From contig CANNLO010000229.1 of NCBI GenBank assembly GCA_947505055.1, positions 1 through 7,449 of the forward strand: DNA of 7,449 bases. Direction: 5' to 3'. The translations under genes were made by a program, and so were the position numbers. Positions within the stretch are counted from its first letter, which is position 1; every line of letters starts with the position of its first letter. The stretch comes from Methylococcaceae bacterium (GTDB lineage Bacteria > Pseudomonadota > Gammaproteobacteria > Methylococcales > Methylomonadaceae). Positions 6,121 to 7,449 of this stretch are shown here, in pieces. The notes below the pieces were generated by a model, which saw only the letters and a list, made by a program, of their open reading frames with translations, was not told the DNA's origin and ran no database searches.

Positions 6121-7304
6121 CCGTGAAGCTTACTAATGTAACCAGTTTTTGGCAGTTGCTAGCCGATGCCCCTAAAGGAAAAGTCACCAGCCTGTTTTTA
6201 CTCATGATTCTTGCAAGCTTGACCGATGGTATTGGTCTGTTGCTATTAGTCCCCTTGCTAAGTGTTATTGACGGCGGCAGTAGCCTCAATCCGTTTATTG
6301 AACACTTACTTCACGTACTAACTTTATTGGGCATTCCACCTACCATGAATGGCTTATTGAGCGTATTTGTCTTATTGGTTGCCTGCCGGAGTGCCATTCA
6401 ATACGGTCGCGAGCAAATGGGGGCCAAGCTTCAACATGAGCTTGTCGATCAACTACGCCTAAAATGTTTTCGTGCATTATTGGAGGCGGAGTGGCGTTGG
6501 TTAGTAGGCAGGCGCCAATCAGACCATGCCAATCTTTTAATGAGTGACGTTAGTCGAGTGGGGATGGGGCTTAATTTTGGCATCAGTTTAATGGCTTCGT
6601 CGATCACTATCGTGGCCTATTTATTTGCGGCATTTGCCTTGTCTTGGAGTATGACCAGTCTGGCTTTACTAACAGGTAGCATCGGGTTTTTGTTATTGTC
6701 AGGTCAACGGAATAAGGCGTTCTCTCTAGGTTATAATCAAACGCGTGCAAGTCGATCTTTACAAGCCAATGTGCAAGAAAGTCTTGCTGGCATTAAGCTG
6801 GCTAAAATCCTCGTTAATGAACAGCGTCACCTAGATTTCTTTACTCATGTGACCCACACACTCCGACAACAGCAATTAGCTTTTGGTGCCAGCACTAGCT
6901 TGTCGAAGGCTTTTTTTCAATTTGGTGGCGCGGCCTTACTCGCATGCTATTTGTATTTAGGCTTGTCTATTTGGCATATACCAGTACCTGAGCTTTTAAT
7001 CTTAATCTTAATCTTTAGCCGCCTTATTCCACAATTTATGGCTGGGCAGCAGCAATTCCATCATTTGCTTCATGCCTTGCCTGCCCTACAAGAAACCCAA
7101 TTACTCTTAACAGACTGTCAGAATTTTGCTGAACCACCACACACAGAAAGCAAAGAGAAATGGCCGATTACTAACTCTATTAGCTTTAAACAAGTTTATG
7201 TGAGTTACAAAGAACGTGAGAAACCTATCTTACATAATTTAACTTTATCATTTCAGGCAAGAACCACAACTGCCATTATTGGTGCATATTCTGACCCAAT
7301 CTGA
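6117..7304 (+). pseudogene. Lasso peptide ABC exporter, truncated at the Walker A motif
   Basis: The gene starts at ATG 6117 inside an ATGA overlap with B2. Earlier in-frame starts such as 6099 would lie within B2 and are less likely. The product has 395 residues. A six-helix exporter transmembrane domain spans about 20-310, with the cytoplasmic coupling region near Q-E-S-L-A-G-I-K-L-A-K-I-L. The nucleotide-binding domain begins at I-S-F-K-Q-V-Y-V-S-Y (about 351-360), with the A-loop Tyr present. Strand I-L-H-N-L-T-L-S-F and T-T-T-A-I-I-G-A follow, but the reading then enters repeat DNA and stops after Y-S-D-P-I. The Walker A Gly-Lys-Ser/Thr, Q-loop, signature, Walker B and H-loop are all missing; exporters of this type usually have about 550-600 residues. 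ATP hydrolysis is therefore not possible for this product alone. Type 'pseudogene' assumes the rest is not restored elsewhere; an intact relative would be the D protein that exports the mature lasso peptide. Confidence 0.82.
6996..7013 (+). repeat. Hexanucleotide repeat (TTAATC)x3 in the exporter transmembrane domain
   Basis: Three perfect TTAATC copies encode alternating Leu and Ile in a transmembrane helix of the ABC exporter. Copy-number change would add or remove two residues without shifting the frame. It is short and may have no role. Confidence 0.5.
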
Positions 7305-7449
7305 ACACCCATTCTGGATCAATCTGAACACCTATTCTGATTCAAGTTGAACACCGATTCTGGTTTCAAGCTGAACACTTTTCTGGCTTTTTCCAGAATC
7401 GGTGTTCAAGTTGCCAGAATGACTGTTCAAGTTACCAGAATCCCATCTA
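7287..7449. mobile_element. Tandem and inverted repeat block, probable IS21-like element end or miniature derivative
   Basis: Four head-to-tail units of 23-24 bases, each containing a variant of TTGAACACCGATTCTGG, occupy 7287-7309, 7310-7332, 7333-7355 and 7356-7379, with a partial unit ending TTTTCTGG at 7386. After a short T-rich spacer the same motif runs in the opposite orientation in 21-base units at 7393-7413 and 7414-7434, with a partial copy at 7435-7449. The 17 bases at 7347-7363 are a perfect inverted repeat of 7393-7409. Multiple short repeats at the ends are known for IS21-family elements, where they bind the IstA transposase. The exact family is recalled rather than proven, and no transposase frame lies in the window. 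The left boundary falls about 7283-7287, within the Walker A codons of the exporter. The element's right end is not visible. Confidence 0.6.

Noticed and set aside
7287..7449. Tandem repeats at the right edge as a CRISPR array
   Set aside because: The units are degenerate, only 21-24 bases with almost no spacer, and occur in both orientations, which fits transposase-binding sites and not repeat-spacer architecture.

Overview
The window carries most of a lasso-peptide-type RiPP biosynthetic cluster from what looks like a Gram-negative, probably gammaproteobacterial, genome. The evidence is moderate to low GC, very AT-rich intergenic DNA, and lasso B1, B2 and cyclase proteins of the proteobacterial kind. 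The genus cannot be named from the sequence alone. The cluster lies between two mobile-element signatures: a partial reverse-transcriptase-like gene at the left edge (minus strand) and a block of tandem and inverted repeats at the right edge that resembles the transposase-binding ends of an IS21-type element.

Layout. 1-223 (minus): 5' part of a probable reverse transcriptase. 224-395: AT-rich intergenic DNA. 396-2093 (plus): asparagine-synthetase-like lasso cyclase (C protein) that lacks the usual N-terminus. 2173-5227 (minus): a tightly packed operon, transcribed in the order HprK-related kinase, PAPS-dependent sulfotransferase, sugar-transfer-associated-type ATP-grasp protein. It converges on the cyclase, and a possible terminator hairpin lies in the tail of the cyclase gene. 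About 5228-5368: very AT-rich divergent promoter region. 5369-7304 (plus): B1 (PqqD-like recognition element), B2 (Cys/His lasso peptidase) and an ABC exporter, linked by 1-base (TAATG) and 4-base (ATGA) overlaps. The exporter stops at the start of its Walker A motif, where the repeat block begins.

How the genes would work together. By analogy with known lasso systems, B1 would bind the leader of a precursor peptide and present it to B2, which removes the leader. The C protein would adenylate an Asp or Glu side chain and close the macrolactam ring, and the ABC protein would export the product. The divergent operon would add tailoring: phosphorylation (HprK-related kinases are known in paeninodin-type clusters), sulfation, and an ATP-grasp ligation of unknown kind. 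I infer that the product carries more than one type of modification.

Two features suggest that this copy may be damaged or rearranged. I find no convincing precursor-peptide gene in any intergenic gap, and the exporter has lost nearly all of its ATPase domain. The precursor may lie outside the window, beyond one of the mobile elements.
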